The notes under the pieces are model-generated. The model was not told where the DNA came from. It saw only the letters and a list, made by a program, of their open reading frames with translations, and made no database searches. From NCBI RefSeq assembly GCF_030929505.1, contig NZ_JAVFVV010000035.1, positions 1 through 32,110 of the forward strand: a DNA stretch of 32,110 bases. The letters run 5' to 3'. Shown here in pieces: positions 24,613-32,110 of the stretch. The first letter of the stretch is position 1, and each line of letters opens with the position of its first letter. A program made the translations under genes and the position numbers. Source of the DNA: Mesorhizobium sp. LHD-90 (GTDB lineage: Bacteria > Pseudomonadota > Alphaproteobacteria > Rhizobiales > Rhizobiaceae).

Positions 24613-25452
24613 ATGGCCACGAGTCTTCTGCAGAGGATCGTGCAGGAGAGCGCCGAGATGGGCTCGGCCGAGCTGCGGGTGGCGCGCTTCGTCAGCGCCA
24701 ATCCGGGCGAGGTCATCCATATGAGCATGGCGCGGTTGTCGCAGGAATGCGACGTCAGCGACCCCACCATCATGCGCTTCTGCCGCCGCTTCGACTTCCA
24801 GGGCTACCAGGACTTCAAGCTGCACCTGGCGCAGAGCCTCGTGCCGTCCGCCCCCTTCGCCTACGAGCAAATCGTGCCGGGCGACTCGATCCAGAACGTC
24901 GTGCGCAAGACGGCGCGCAACTCGCTGAACGCCATCCAGCGCCTGCTCGAGGATCTCGTGCCGCAGCAGGTGGAGGCGGGCGCGAAACTGCTGCATTCGG
25001 CTTCCTGGGTCGGCATCTACGCCAGCGGCATCTCCGAGATCACGGCGATCGACGCCGAGCACAAATTCCAGCGGCTCGGCATGCGCTGCGCCGCCCTGAT
25101 CGGCCGCAAGAAGCAGTGGCTGCATGCCGAGACGGCGCGGCCCAACGAGGTTACGCTGATCTTCTCGCAGTCGGGCCACACCAAGCAGATGGTCGATGTC
25201 GCCATCGCCTCGCGCGCCGGCGGCGCGCGGGTGCTGTCGGTGACGGCGGCCGACAGCCCGCTCGCCAATGTCTCCGACGGGCTGATCGCCGTGCTGCCAT
25301 ACGACCGCACCGAACTGATGACGCCGCTTGCGTCGCGGCTCAACCACCATCTCGTCGTCAACATGCTGGTGACGGCGATCGCCATGACGAGCGGCAGCGA
25401 GTTCCCCGACCAGTTGCCGGCCCTCGATTCCTGGCAGACCGAGAAGATTTAG
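24613..25452 (+). CDS. MurR/RpiR family transcriptional regulator
   Basis: The 279-residue regulator has an N-terminal HTH_6 domain (about 1-77; LSQECDVSDPTIMRFCRRFDFQGYQDFKLHL) and a C-terminal SIS sugar-phosphate-binding domain (about 125-255) with the FSQSGHTK loop. Such proteins sense phosphosugars and control the neighbouring catabolic genes. It lies in the middle of the operon between the phosphatase and rpiA, which suggests local regulation. GGGGG before the ATG serves as ribosome binding site. Candidate operators are the recurrent CTAGTAAA-like motifs at 20.65, 20.84 and 26.40 kb. Confidence 0.93.
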   Translation: MATSLLQRIVQESAEMGSAELRVARFVSANPGEVIHMSMARLSQECDVSDPTIMRFCRRFDFQGYQDFKLHLAQSLVPSAPFAYEQIVPGDSIQNVVRKTARNSLNAIQRLLEDLVPQQVEAGAKLLHSASWVGIYASGISEITAIDAEHKFQRLGMRCAALIGRKKQWLHAETARPNEVTLIFSQSGHTKQMVDVAIASRAGGARVLSVTAADSPLANVSDGLIAVLPYDRTELMTPLASRLNHHLVVNMLVTAIAMTSGSEFPDQLPALDSWQTEKI

Positions 25453-25489
25453 ACGTCGCCGTCAGGCGACCAGCCCAAGGAAAGCATTC

Positions 25490-26200
25490 ATGAGCGCACA
25501 GGACGAAGCCAAGAAGGCCGCGGGCCGCAGGGTCATCGAGGAGTTCGTCAGGGACGGCATGAAACTTGGGCTGGGCTCCGGCACCACCTCGCATTTCTTC
25601 GTGCGCGAACTCGGCAAGCATGTCGCCAACGGCCTGAGGCTCACCTGCACGACGACGTCGCGCTCCACCAACGACGTCGCCCGCGAGGTCGGCATCGCGC
25701 TGACCGACCCCAACGAGATCGGCGAGATCGACCTCACCGTGGACGGCCCCGACGAGATCGACCGCGACTTCAACATGATCAAGGGCGGCGGCGCCTGCCT
25801 GCTGTGGGAGAAGATCGTCGCGCACGCCTCCAAACGCATGATCACGGTCTGCGACGAGAGCAAGATCGTCGAGCGGCTTGGCGGCTTCCCGCTGCCGGTG
25901 GAGGTCGTGCAGTTCGCCTGGAAGCAGACGGAGCGGATGGTGACCGAGGCGCTGGCCGACCACCGCATCAGGAATGCGGTGATCGAGCGGCGCATGCGCG
26001 ACGGCCAGCCGGTGGTCACCGACAGCGGCAACTTCATTCTCGACTGCCGCTGCGGCGTCATCCCAGCGCCGGCCAGGCTTGAGATCGAGCTGAACCGTAT
26101 TCCGGGCGTGGTCGAGAACGGCCTGTTCACGCGCGAGTCTAAAGGCATGGTGGTCGGCCGCTTCGACGGAAGCACATACGTCGCATTGCGCGACGCGTAG
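25490..26200 (+). CDS. rpiA: ribose-5-phosphate isomerase A
   Basis: The 236-residue protein interconverts ribose 5-phosphate and ribulose 5-phosphate or an analogous pair. It shows the phosphate loop GLGSGTTSHFFVREL, VDGPDEIDRDFNMIKGGG with the conserved aspartates and lysine, WEKIVA carrying the catalytic glutamate, and the C-terminal GVVENGLF motif. Because it lies inside a sugar operon, it is probably a pathway-specific copy beside a housekeeping one elsewhere; the changes GTTS for GSTA and GPDE for GADE would fit a shifted substrate. AAGGAA precedes the start. Confidence 0.93.
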   Translation: MSAQDEAKKAAGRRVIEEFVRDGMKLGLGSGTTSHFFVRELGKHVANGLRLTCTTTSRSTNDVAREVGIALTDPNEIGEIDLTVDGPDEIDRDFNMIKGGGACLLWEKIVAHASKRMITVCDESKIVERLGGFPLPVEVVQFAWKQTERMVTEALADHRIRNAVIERRMRDGQPVVTDSGNFILDCRCGVIPAPARLEIELNRIPGVVENGLFTRESKGMVVGRFDGSTYVALRDA

Positions 26201-26433
26201 TGAAATCTACTTTTTGTTGAAAGTCCGACGCGAACACGTCGGGCGGCAGATGGTTTTTCACCAGCGCCAGGCCGACTGGCCAGTCGTCGTAAAGCGCTGA
26301 AAAGGCTTACTATACTGAAAATTCCGGCGACTTTGGCAAGTCGTTTCACGATTCGGTCACGTCCATGACGCAGCCTCTTGCGTCCAACCGAAAGAGCTAG
26401 TAAAGCTAGATCATACATCCAGGGAGGGTACTG
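26201..26433 (+). promoter_or_regulatory. leader and promoter region of the sugar ABC transporter
   Basis: The 233-bp gap holds a hairpin CCGACG/CGTCGG (26225-26242) shortly after rpiA, which could attenuate read-through, and an AT-richer stretch from 26300. CTAGTAAAGCTAGATC at 26397-26412 contains the dyad CTAG-TAAAG-CTAG and matches the motif upstream of the aldehyde dehydrogenase gene. The transporter start has a strong GGGAGGG 5-6 bases before ATG. Confidence 0.5.
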
Positions 26434-27528
26434 ATGGATCGACTGAACGGAATTTCGCGTCGCGGCCTGCTGAAGGCCGGCGGGGCGATCGGCGCGACGC
26501 TGGGCGCCAGCGCGCTGCTCGGCAAGAGCGCCTGGGCGCAGGAGGGGGGCTTCATCCCCTTCAGCAACAAGAGCCTCGACTACTACTTCTTCGTCATCCA
26601 GGAAGAGGCGGTGAAGCGCGCGGTCGAAGCCAACAAGATGCGCTTCCAGGCGACCAACGCCAGCTTCGACAACACCCGCCAGCTCGAGCAGTGGCAGAGC
26701 CTGATGCTGAGCCAGCCGTCGGCGATCGTGTCCGACCCGATCGACAGCCAGGCGATCGTCAGCGCCATCCGCCGCTACAACCAGAAGAGCATCCCGGTCG
26801 CCATCATCGACACGCCGTCGGACGGCGGCGACGTCGCCATCACCGTCAGCTTCGACAACAAGCTCGGCGGCGTCATGGCCGCGCAGGAGATCATCAAGCG
26901 CCTGACCGAGAAATACGGCAGCCCGAAGGGCACGGTGCTGAACTGCTTCGGCGCGCTGCAAAGCGTCGCCTGGCGGCTGCGCAAGGAAGGCATGGACGAG
27001 GAATTCGCCAAATATCCGGACATCAAGTACCTGGCGCGTCCCACCGAGGGAGCGCTCGACCAGATGCTGGCCGTTACCCTCTCCACCCTTTCCGAATTCC
27101 CCGACCTCGACGCCGTTCACGCGCCGTCGGACTCGCCGTCGCGCGGCATCGTCACCGCGCTGCAGCAGAAGGGCCGCTGGAAGAAGGTCGGCGAGGAAGG
27201 TCACGTCATCTTCGTCAACATCGACGGCGAGCCGGTGGCGCTCAAATGGATCCAGGATGGTTTCATGGACGCCTGCGTGTCGCAGGACCCGATCGCCTAT
27301 GGCGAGATCGCCGTGGAGATGCTGACAAAACACTCCATCAAGGGCGAGGCCGTGCCGATCGGCGCCTACGAGAACAAGAAGTATTTCTGGGAGAAAGGCG
27401 AGATCGTCGCCGGCGCAACCGGTCCGACACTGATCATCCCGCCCTTCGTCATCGACGGCGGCAATTCCGCCGACAAGCGCCACTGGGGCGCCATCTCGGA
27501 GAAGGAATGGGGCATCCCCTACACTTGA
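26434..27528 (+). CDS. sugar ABC transporter substrate-binding protein
   Basis: The 364-residue periplasmic binding protein belongs to the ribose-type (Peripla_BP_4) group: FIPFSNKSLDYYFFVIQEEAVKRAVE, SDPIDSQAIVSAIRRYNQKSIPVAIIDTP and the effector-site segment DAVHAPSDSPSRGIVTAL. The N-terminus SRRGLLKAGG followed by a hydrophobic stretch and AWAQ (cleavage near residue 35) is a Tat signal, so it is exported folded. It captures the sugar and delivers it to the permease/ATPase encoded downstream. Strong ribosome binding site and its own promoter region fit the usual high expression of binding proteins. Confidence 0.92.
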   Translation: MDRLNGISRRGLLKAGGAIGATLGASALLGKSAWAQEGGFIPFSNKSLDYYFFVIQEEAVKRAVEANKMRFQATNASFDNTRQLEQWQSLMLSQPSAIVSDPIDSQAIVSAIRRYNQKSIPVAIIDTPSDGGDVAITVSFDNKLGGVMAAQEIIKRLTEKYGSPKGTVLNCFGALQSVAWRLRKEGMDEEFAKYPDIKYLARPTEGALDQMLAVTLSTLSEFPDLDAVHAPSDSPSRGIVTALQQKGRWKKVGEEGHVIFVNIDGEPVALKWIQDGFMDACVSQDPIAYGEIAVEMLTKHSIKGEAVPIGAYENKKYFWEKGEIVAGATGPTLIIPPFVIDGGNSADKRHWGAISEKEWGIPYT

Positions 27529-27554
27529 TCGACCGCGCGAGCCGCGTCCTCCCC

Positions 27555-27584
27555 GTGCCACGCCGGTTTGCGCCGGCGTGGCAC
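27555..27584 (+). terminator. 12-bp perfect hairpin between binding protein and ATPase genes
   Basis: GTGCCACGCCGG (27555-27566) pairs perfectly with 27573-27584 around a TTTGCG loop. No T tract follows and the next ABC gene continues on the same strand 56 bases later. It most likely protects the 3' end of the binding-protein mRNA or partly attenuates transcription, giving more binding protein than ATPase and permease. Confidence 0.65.
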
Positions 27585-27640
27585 TTGCCGCGTGAGCAAC
27601 TCCTGCGCGTGATGGCAGTTCAACAAATCCGGAGTTTGTA

Positions 27641-29167
27641 TTGACAGCCGCTTCCGCCAGACAGACCGGCGAAGACCCGTTCATCCTCAAGGTCGAGAAC
27701 CTCAGCAAGCGCTTCGGCCCGACGCTGGCGCTACGCGACGTGTCGCTCGGCATCCGGCGCGGCACGATCCATGGGCTTCTGGGCGAGAACGGCGCCGGCA
27801 AGTCGACGCTGGTCGGGCTGATCTCGGGTCAGCGCGAGCCCTCGGGCGGCACCATCTATCTCGACGGCCGGCCGATCGAGAACGTCGACGTCAAGGCGAT
27901 GGAGAAGGCCGGCGTGTTCCTGGTCACCCAGGAGCCGATGATCATCGACCATCTGTCGGCGGCCGAGAACCTGATGCTCGGCATCTGGCCGAGCCGCCGC
28001 GGCTTCGTCAACTGGCGCAAGCTCAGGGCCGACGCGGCGCGCATGCTGGAAGGAACCGGTATCGATCCGCAGGCGATGGCCGGCCGGCTCGACGCGGTGG
28101 CGCGGCGCAAGCTCAACATCCTGCGCGCCATGTTCAGCGGCGGCAAGGTGATCATCCTCGACGAGCCGACGGCGGCACTGACGGTCGCGGACCGGGCCCA
28201 GCTCTTCGACTTCATGCGCCAGCTCAAGGCGCAGGGCGTCACCTTCATCTTCATCTCGCATTACAACGACGAAATCCTGGAGATCTGCGACGCCTGCTCG
28301 GTGCTGCGCGACGGCGCGCTCGCCGGCGGCACCGAGGACGTCGCCAGCCTCTCCTCCGCGCAACTGTCCGAGCTGGTGCTGGGGCGCGGCCTGGTGCTGT
28401 TCCAGCGCGAACGCCGGGCATTCGCCGAAAGCGCCCCGGCGATCCGGCTGCGCGACATCGCCAGCGACCGGATCGCCGTGCCGGAACTCGTCCTTCATCC
28501 CGGCGAGATCGTCGGCTTCACCGGCCTTCCCGGCGCCGGCGCCAAGGAGCTGGCGCGCGCCATCTTCGGGCTCTCGCCGATCCGTTCAGGCAGCATCGCC
28601 TTCGCCGGCGAGCCGGCGCGTCCGCTGCCGGCCACACCGCGCGACGCCTTCGACATGGGCATCGCCTTCCTTTCCGACGACCGTCGCCGCGACGGCCTGG
28701 TCGCCGGTATGACCATCGGCGAGAACATCTCGCTGTCGTCGCTCTCGGCGGTGGCGCGCTCTGGCTTCCTCCGGCCCGAGGCGGAGCAGGCGCTGGCCGC
28801 CCGCTATTTCAAGGCGATGGGAATCAAGGCCACCGGCCCGGCCACCGTCGCCGACACGCTGAGCGGCGGCAACCAGCAAAAAGTGTGCCTCGGCCGCGTG
28901 CTGGCCACCGAGCCGCGCCTGCTCATCCTCGACGAGCCGACGCGCGGCATCGACATCGGCGTCAAGCAGGACGTGCTGCGCATCATCGACGAGCTCAGCC
29001 GCTCGGGCGTATCGGTGATCATCGTGTCGACCGACACCGACGAGATCGTGCGTGCCGTCGACCGCGTCTGCGTGTTCGACAACGGTTCGGTCCGCGAGGA
29101 GATTTTTGGAGATGCGATCTCCAGCGAGCGCCTGCGCCGCACCGCCGGGGACAAGGCGGGTGCGTGA
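27641..29167 (+). CDS. sugar ABC transporter ATP-binding protein (RbsA/MglA type)
   Basis: The 508-residue protein has two fused ATPase domains that power the importer. Half 1 (about 8-245) has Walker A GENGAGKST, Walker B VIILDEPTAAL and H-loop FISHYNDEI, but its signature is unusual (LDAVARRKLNI instead of an LSxxQ motif). Half 2 (about 262-500) has the degenerate Walker A GLPGAGAKEL normal for this family, a canonical LSGGNQQKV signature and ILDEPTRGIDIGVK. TTG 27641 is the start, with GGAG 7 bases upstream. The permease follows after 25 bases. Confidence 0.93.
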   Translation: MTAASARQTGEDPFILKVENLSKRFGPTLALRDVSLGIRRGTIHGLLGENGAGKSTLVGLISGQREPSGGTIYLDGRPIENVDVKAMEKAGVFLVTQEPMIIDHLSAAENLMLGIWPSRRGFVNWRKLRADAARMLEGTGIDPQAMAGRLDAVARRKLNILRAMFSGGKVIILDEPTAALTVADRAQLFDFMRQLKAQGVTFIFISHYNDEILEICDACSVLRDGALAGGTEDVASLSSAQLSELVLGRGLVLFQRERRAFAESAPAIRLRDIASDRIAVPELVLHPGEIVGFTGLPGAGAKELARAIFGLSPIRSGSIAFAGEPARPLPATPRDAFDMGIAFLSDDRRRDGLVAGMTIGENISLSSLSAVARSGFLRPEAEQALAARYFKAMGIKATGPATVADTLSGGNQQKVCLGRVLATEPRLLILDEPTRGIDIGVKQDVLRIIDELSRSGVSVIIVSTDTDEIVRAVDRVCVFDNGSVREEIFGDAISSERLRRTAGDKAGA

Positions 29168-29192
29168 GGACCGGCAGTCAGGGAAGAAAACC

Positions 29193-30194
29193 ATGAGCCA
29201 AGCGACGACAACCGCGGTCAAGCCCGCTTCCGCCCCTGCCACGCAGGAAGGTGGGCGTTCGATGCTCGGCTGGGTCCTGCACAATGTCGTGTGGATCTGG
29301 CTGATCGCCCTGGTGGTGATCTTCGGCTTGTTCAACGAATTCTTCTTCACTACCTTCAACCTGCAGAACATCATGGTGCAGGCGACCGTGCTCGGCATGA
29401 TCGGGCTGGCCGTGGCGCTACCGCTACTGGTGGCGGAGATCGACCTGTCGCTGCCGGCCAATCTCGGCTTCTCCTCGGCGATCGGCGCGCTGGCCTATTC
29501 AGACCTCGGCCTGCCCTGGGTGCTCGCCATGCTGGTCGGCGTCGCGGTCGCCACGCTGATCGGCTTCTTCAACGGCCTGTGCATCACAAAACTCAGGATG
29601 GTGTCGCTGATCCAGACGCTGTCGATGATGATCATCCTGCAGGGCGCGCTGCTGGCGCTCACCCAGGGGCGCACCATCACCAATTTGCCGGACGGCTATG
29701 TGTGGATCGGCCAGGCGGCGATCGGCGGCTGGCCGGTGATGCCGGTCATCTTCATCCTGGCGCTGATCGCCGTCGCCGTGCTGCTGCGCAACACCGTACT
29801 CGGCCGCAGCATCTATGCGGTCGGCGGCAACCCGGTGGCATCCAACTCCGCCGGCGTGCGCGTCGACCGCGTCAAGATCATCGCCTTCACCATCGCCGGC
29901 TTCCTGGCCGGCGTCGGCGGCTTCCTGCTCGCCTCCTGGCAGATGGCGATCACCTCCAACCAGGGCTCCAGCTACCTGCTCTATGCGATCGCGGCACCCA
30001 TCATCGGCGGCGTCAGCGTTTTCGGCGGGCGCGGCAACGTGGTCGGCGTGCTCGGCGGCGTGTTGCTGCTCACCGTCATCCAGGTCGGCCTGGCGATCAT
30101 CTCGGTGCCGTCCTTTTATGTCGGCATGATCGGCGGCCTGATGATCTTCATCGCCGTCGCCATCGACGCCTTCCGCGTCCGCTATTTCGGCTGA
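29193..30194 (+). CDS. sugar ABC transporter permease (RbsC type)
   Basis: The 333-residue inner-membrane protein has eight to ten hydrophobic helices. RbsC-type landmarks are AEIDLSLPANLGFSSAIGA (usual form: GGIDLSVGS), GRSIYAVGGNPVASNSAGV and the late IIGGVSVFGGRGNVVGVLGG. It forms the channel with the ATPase and binding protein encoded just upstream. The start at 29193 is preceded by GGGAAG and begins with a hydrophilic stretch of about 30 residues before the first helix. Its stop overlaps the next start (TGATG). Confidence 0.93.
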   Translation: MSQATTTAVKPASAPATQEGGRSMLGWVLHNVVWIWLIALVVIFGLFNEFFFTTFNLQNIMVQATVLGMIGLAVALPLLVAEIDLSLPANLGFSSAIGALAYSDLGLPWVLAMLVGVAVATLIGFFNGLCITKLRMVSLIQTLSMMIILQGALLALTQGRTITNLPDGYVWIGQAAIGGWPVMPVIFILALIAVAVLLRNTVLGRSIYAVGGNPVASNSAGVRVDRVKIIAFTIAGFLAGVGGFLLASWQMAITSNQGSSYLLYAIAAPIIGGVSVFGGRGNVVGVLGGVLLLTVIQVGLAIISVPSFYVGMIGGLMIFIAVAIDAFRVRYFG

Positions 30195-31660
30195 TGTCTC
30201 TCGCTTCCGGGCCATCGACCGGCGCGGCCGGCATGAACGAGGCGAAGCGGGAAGCCGCCCTCGCCGCTTTCGCCGGCGTGCTCGATGCCTCCGGCATCGT
30301 CGGCGGCAGTTCTGCAGACGCCGCGCGATATCTCGGCGACTGGACCGGCGACTATGCCGGCGCGGCGCTGGCGGTGCTGCGGCCCGCCGCGGTCGAACAG
30401 GTCCAGGCGGTCGTCCGGCTCTGCGCCAAGCACGGCATCGCCATCGTGCCGCAAGGCGGCAATACGGGACTGGTGGCTGGCACGATCTCTGACGGCACGC
30501 GGCCGGCGGTGATCTTGTCGCTGGAACGGCTGAACCGCATCCGCCGCATCGACGCCGCCAACTTCACCCTGCAGGCGGACGCCGGCGTCGTGCTGCAGAC
30601 GCTCAAGGACGCGGCCGAGGCCGAAAACATGCTGTTTCCGCTGGCGCTGGGCGCGCAGGGCTCGTGCCAGATCGGCGGCAATGTCGCCACCAATGCCGGC
30701 GGCATCAACGTTCTGCGCTACGGCATGACGCGCGACCTGGTGCTCGGCCTTGAAGCCGTGCTGCCCGACGGCAGCCTGTGGCAGGGCATGACGGGCTTGC
30801 GCAAGGACAATCGCGGCTACGACCTGAGGCAATTGCTGATCGGCTCGGAAGGCACGCTCGGCATCGTCACCGGCGTCGAGGTGAAGCTGTTTCCGCGCCC
30901 GGCCAACATCGAGACCGCCTATCTCGGCGCCCGCTCCTTCGCCGATGCGATGGCGCTGTTCGGGCTGGCGCGGCGGGTCTGCTCCGACCTGCTGACCGCC
31001 TTCGAGGTGATCGGTGCCGAATGCATTCCGCTGGCCGTGTTGAGCAATCCGGGGACGCGCGTGCCGCTGGCCGAGGCGTGGCCGGTCCATATCGTCTTGG
31101 AGCTCGCCTGCAGTGCGGCCATCGACGGTCGCGCGCTGCTTGAGACGCTGCTGGCCGAAGCCTTCGAGGCCGGTCTGCTCGGCGACGGCGCCATCGCCCA
31201 GAGCCGCGCCCAGGCACAGGCCTTCTGGGCGATCCGCGAGGATCTGGTCGAGGGCCAGGCCAAGCGCGGCATGCATATCCGCACCGATCTTTCGGTGCGG
31301 CTGAGCGACGTGCCCCGGCTGATCGACGAGGCGCGCGCCTATGTGACGGCCGAATGGCCGGACTGGGAGCCGATCGCCTACGGCCATGCCGGCGACGGCA
31401 ACATCCACTTCAACGTCATGCCGCCGCTCGGCCTTGCGCCGGAGCGGATCCGGCAGGACGGCAAGCGGCTGCTGCAGGGCCTCTACGGCATTGCGCGCGA
31501 CCTGGGCGGTTCCTTCAGCGCCGAGCATGGCGTCGGCCGCAGCCGCCGCGACGTTTTTCTGGACGGGCTGTCGCCCAACCAGCGCGCCGCCGTGCTGGCG
31601 CTCAAGGCCGCCTTCGATCCGAAGGGCATCATGAATCCCGGCTGCCTCGTGCCTGGCTGA
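30194..31660 (+). CDS. FAD-linked 2-hydroxyacid dehydrogenase (GlcD/D2HGDH-like)
   Basis: The 488-residue oxidoreductase belongs to the FAD-binding_4 plus FAD-oxidase_C family that includes glycolate oxidase GlcD, D-lactate and D-2-hydroxyglutarate dehydrogenases. FAD motifs are VPQGGNTGLVAGT, GAQGSCQIGGNVATNAGG and GSEGTLGIVT; substrate-domain motifs are YGHAGDGNIHFNV (metal-binding histidines) and SAEHGVGR. It overlaps the permease stop by one base, so it is part of the transport operon. Glycolate or a sugar-derived D-2-hydroxyacid is the likely substrate. No GlcE/GlcF partners are present, which favours a stand-alone enzyme. Confidence 0.9.
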   Translation: MSLASGPSTGAAGMNEAKREAALAAFAGVLDASGIVGGSSADAARYLGDWTGDYAGAALAVLRPAAVEQVQAVVRLCAKHGIAIVPQGGNTGLVAGTISDGTRPAVILSLERLNRIRRIDAANFTLQADAGVVLQTLKDAAEAENMLFPLALGAQGSCQIGGNVATNAGGINVLRYGMTRDLVLGLEAVLPDGSLWQGMTGLRKDNRGYDLRQLLIGSEGTLGIVTGVEVKLFPRPANIETAYLGARSFADAMALFGLARRVCSDLLTAFEVIGAECIPLAVLSNPGTRVPLAEAWPVHIVLELACSAAIDGRALLETLLAEAFEAGLLGDGAIAQSRAQAQAFWAIREDLVEGQAKRGMHIRTDLSVRLSDVPRLIDEARAYVTAEWPDWEPIAYGHAGDGNIHFNVMPPLGLAPERIRQDGKRLLQGLYGIARDLGGSFSAEHGVGRSRRDVFLDGLSPNQRAAVLALKAAFDPKGIMNPGCLVPG

Positions 31661-31665
31661 GACTT

Positions 31666-31690
31666 TGCCGCAGGCCGGGCTGGTGCGGCA
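31666..31690 (+). terminator. possible terminator hairpin of the sugar operon
   Basis: TGCCGCA (31666-31672) and TGCGGCA (31684-31690) form a 7-bp stem 6 bases after the operon's last stop codon. A short ATTTT follows only 10 bases later, so termination strength is doubtful. Confidence 0.35.
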
Positions 31691-31800
31691 TGGCACAAGA
31701 TTTTGCGCGGACCGCATTTCGTCGCTACCGCACGCGCGTGTCAGTATCCGTCAGGATTATTTTCTCAAGACTTATCCCCTCCCTCCCGAACGGAGCGACA

Positions 31801-31845
31801 ATGTCCTCGCCTGTGCTGGAAAGGAGGCGGCGGCGATGGAGGTAA
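31801..31845 (+). CDS. possible arginine-rich leader peptide, 14 aa
   Basis: ATG 31801 opens MSSPVLERRRRRWR and stops at 31845, ten bases into the next gene. GGAG lies about 7 bases upstream. Six of the last seven residues are arginine, using AGG, CGG and CGA codons, and the next gene's ribosome binding site (AAGGAGG) lies inside it. It could be a regulatory upstream ORF, or simply chance. Confidence 0.3.
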   Translation: MSSPVLERRRRRWR

Positions 31846-32110
31846 GTCCGGCGATCGACAAGAACTGGCAGGCGCTGAAGCGCTTGCTGGCCATGCTTGT
31901 CGGCATGGCCGGGATGGGCAATGGGGTCACCCTGCCGCGCCATCTCCACCGCGCCATCCTGAAACTGCTGCGCCCGGCCGAATCCGCCGCACGGCGTTTG
32001 ATCATCGCGGCGGCGCGCGGCATCGTCGTGACCCTGCCGCCGTTTCGCCCGCGAAAGCCAAAACCCGGAACCAACGAGGCCGTGCTGCGCAGCCTCGGCA
32101 TCGCCGTCAC
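31836..32110 (+). CDS. hypothetical protein (truncated by window end)
   Basis: ATG 31836 has an excellent ribosome binding site (AAGGAGG, 31821-31827) and opens at least 91 codons to the window edge. The product begins MEVSPAIDKNWQALKRLLAML and continues with helical, Leu/Arg-rich segments such as PRHLHRAILKLLRPAESAARRLIIAAARG, then a basic proline-rich PPFRPRKPKPG linker. It resembles small uncharacterised proteins common in Rhizobiales. I cannot assign a function; the C-terminus is missing. Confidence 0.7.
   Translation, partial: MEVSPAIDKNWQALKRLLAMLVGMAGMGNGVTLPRHLHRAILKLLRPAESAARRLIIAAARGIVVTLPPFRPRKPKPGTNEAVLRSLGIAV

Noticed and set aside
25462-27801. 779-codon minus-strand ORF opposite rpiA and the transporter genes
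   Set aside because: It spans two real genes, an intergenic region and the start of the ATPase gene; composition is typical of a shadow frame.

Overview
The window is a GC-rich, densely coding stretch from an alphaproteobacterium. The family mix (DeoC followed by a two-domain aldehyde dehydrogenase, Fpr-type ferredoxin reductase, RbsA-like sugar transporters, RpiR and MarR regulators) and the short GC-rich palindromic intergenic repeat at 9.1-9.3 kb suggest a Rhizobiales genome of the Mesorhizobium/Phyllobacteriaceae kind. That placement is a judgement from familiarity, not from a search.

Layout. 0-0.6 kb: fragments and small ORFs of unknown role. 0.65-6.1 kb: a Tm-1-like (UPF0261) protein on the plus strand, convergent with a hyuA-hyuB pair (ATP-dependent hydantoinase/oxoprolinase family) on the minus strand. 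6.3-8.0 kb: fpr, a DoxX-like membrane protein and a short WYL-like protein. 8.07-11.66 kb: deoC and an ALDH16-type double-domain aldehyde dehydrogenase separated by a pair of inverted palindromic repeats; together they could split deoxyribose 5-phosphate and oxidise the resulting acetaldehyde. 11.77 kb: tRNA-Arg(CCG).

11.85-17.5 kb: a drug-efflux module (TetR/AcrR-like regulator, periplasmic adaptor, RND pump; no outer-membrane channel) directly downstream of the tRNA. An imperfect copy of the last 18 bases of the tRNA lies just past the pump gene, so the module may be an integrase-less island remnant. A perfect 24-bp inverted repeat resembling the enterobacterial AcrR operator sits in front of the regulator. 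17.7-19.7 kb: a MarR regulator with a four-cysteine tail, divergent from an exported protein and a CPGC redoxin, with a pair of near-identical operator-like repeats between them.

19.8-31.7 kb: a carbohydrate catabolic locus. A minus-strand SDR dehydrogenase diverges from a plus-strand series encoding an aldehyde dehydrogenase, xylulokinase-like FGGY kinase, HAD phosphatase, RpiR regulator, RpiA, a substrate-binding protein, double ATPase and permease of a ribose-type ABC importer, and a FAD-linked 2-hydroxyacid dehydrogenase. A short motif (roughly YTAGTARNNCTA) recurs in both regulatory gaps. The gene set fits uptake of a pentose, pentitol or related sugar, oxidation to a ketose, phosphorylation, and disposal of a two-carbon product through glycolate; the substrate cannot be read from the sequence. 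The window ends in a truncated small conserved-looking gene preceded by an arginine-rich mini-ORF.

No CRISPR array, complete insertion sequence, phage gene or recognisable defence system was seen.
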